Source of the DNA: Clostridia bacterium
GTDB taxonomy: Bacteria; Bacillota; Clostridia; DUPQ01
DNA: 6,074 bases
Reading direction: 5' to 3'
NCBI GenBank assembly: GCA_028690885.1
Contig: JAQVAJ010000106.1
Location: forward strand, 1-6,074
In this document: in pieces, positions 5,427-6,074 of the stretch
Position numbering within the stretch: the stretch's first letter is position 1
Layout: each line of letters begins with the position of its first letter
The notes under the pieces: model-generated
What the model was told of the DNA's origin: nothing
Seen by the model: the letters and a program-made list of their open reading frames with translations, nothing else
The model's database searches: none
Made by a program: the position numbers and the translations under genes

Positions 5427-6074
5427 AAGTAAAATGCAGGATATGTCCTCATGGATGTATTCTTGATGAAGGTCAAATAGGATTCTGTAAAGCAAGGATG
5501 AACGTAAATGGTGAGATTATCTGTAAAAATTATGCAAAACTTACTTCCATTGCTCTAGACCCTATTGAGAAGAAACCACTTTACAGATTTATGCCAAATA
5601 AGATGATTCTTTCTGTAGGCAGTTATGGATGTAATTTAAGATGCCCGTTCTGTCAGAATTATGAGATCTCTATGGCTGATGATAATCTGGTAAAAACATA
5701 TGACACGCCGCCAGACTATCTTGTAAATGTTGCTCTTTCTTTGAAGTCCAAAGGAAATGTAGGGATAGCATATACATATAACGAACCCTTTATATCTTTT
5801 GAATATGTAATGGACAGTTCAAAATTAGCTCATGAAAAAGGGCTTGTAAATGTGTTGGTGACTAACGGATATGTATGTGAAGAACCTTTATTAGAGATTC
5901 TTCCACATATTGATGCAATGAATATTGATTTGAAAGCTTTTAATGAAGAGTTTTATAAAAAAATAGGAGGAGACTTAAATACAGTATTAAACACAATTTC
6001 TATAGCTTCTCAAAAATGTCATGTTGAAGTAACAACATTGATAATACCAAACGAGAATGATTCAGAAGAGCAGA
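5423..6074 (+). CDS. AmmeMemoRadiSam system radical SAM enzyme, 5' part (cut by right edge)
   Basis: PflA-like radical SAM protein (COG1180 type), the enzymatic partner of the AMMECR1 and MEMO domains. The visible 217 residues remain open at the window end; relatives are around 300 or more residues. The SAM-cluster motif CX3CX2C is C70-N-L-R-C74-P-F-C77, preceded by ILSVGSYG. YTYNEP (117-122) and VLVTNGY (144-150) are typical of the family, and MNIDLKAF (166-173) is a later barrel strand. The N-terminus carries extra cysteines, C5-x2-C8-P-H-G-C12 and GFC22, which could bind a metal or a second cluster. LDPIEKKPLYRFMP (45-58) is a segment I associate with this subfamily. The ATG at 5423 shares ATGA with the stop of the fusion gene, with TAAGG at 5413-5417 as a plausible ribosome site. 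The substrate is unknown. Confidence 0.92.
   Translation, partial: MKVKCRICPHGCILDEGQIGFCKARMNVNGEIICKNYAKLTSIALDPIEKKPLYRFMPNKMILSVGSYGCNLRCPFCQNYEISMADDNLVKTYDTPPDYLVNVALSLKSKGNVGIAYTYNEPFISFEYVMDSSKLAHEKGLVNVLVTNGYVCEEPLLEILPHIDAMNIDLKAFNEEFYKKIGGDLNTVLNTISIASQKCHVEVTTLIIPNENDSEEQ

Noticed and set aside
5144..5476. Minus-strand open frame over the AMMECR1/radical SAM junction
   Set aside because: It is antisense to two recognised genes; its serine run is the complement of the Glu/Leu-rich stretch of the AMMECR1 domain.

Overview
The window looks like ordinary chromosomal DNA from a low-GC Firmicute, most likely a Clostridia-type anaerobe. The base composition is AT-rich, the Shine-Dalgarno sites are purine-rich (GGAGGG, AGGGGG), and a rho-independent hairpin is present. 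The gene content also fits: a trigger-factor-like lipoprotein, a membrane GGDEF protein and an AmmeMemoRadiSam cluster. This assignment is inference from style and gene families. No mobile element, CRISPR array, tRNA or rRNA was seen.

Layout. (1) Positions 1-521 (+) are the 3' end of a gene that enters from the left edge. It encodes an outside domain followed by three membrane helices, and I do not recognise the family. (2) Positions 526-1179 (+) encode a GNAT acetyltransferase only 4 nt downstream, surely in the same transcript. (3) A hairpin at 1183-1200 lies between convergent genes and can serve both. (4) Positions 1221-2306 (-) encode a lipoprotein with a trigger-factor-type FKBP prolyl isomerase domain and chaperone-like C-terminal region, but no ribosome-binding domain. 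It is probably an extracytoplasmic foldase. (5) Positions 2307-2486 form a divergent promoter region with inverted repeats. (6) Positions 2487-4034 (+) encode a seven-helix membrane protein with PAS and GGDEF domains, a probable diguanylate cyclase. (7) Positions 4077-5426 (+) encode a fusion of a MEMO/LigB-like domain with an AMMECR1 domain. (8) Positions 5423-6074 (+) hold the 5' part of the partner radical SAM enzyme, overlapping the fusion gene by ATGA and cut by the right edge.

The most interesting block is 4077-6074. The three components of the AmmeMemoRadiSam system (MEMO-like, AMMECR1, PflA-like radical SAM) are here packed into two translationally coupled genes. To my knowledge the system is named from conserved co-occurrence and its bacterial reaction is not settled. 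A good sigma-A-like promoter (TTGAAT, 17 nt, TATAAT) overlaps the end of the GGDEF gene, so this pair may be transcribed independently of the cyclase. No terminator separates them, so read-through is also likely.
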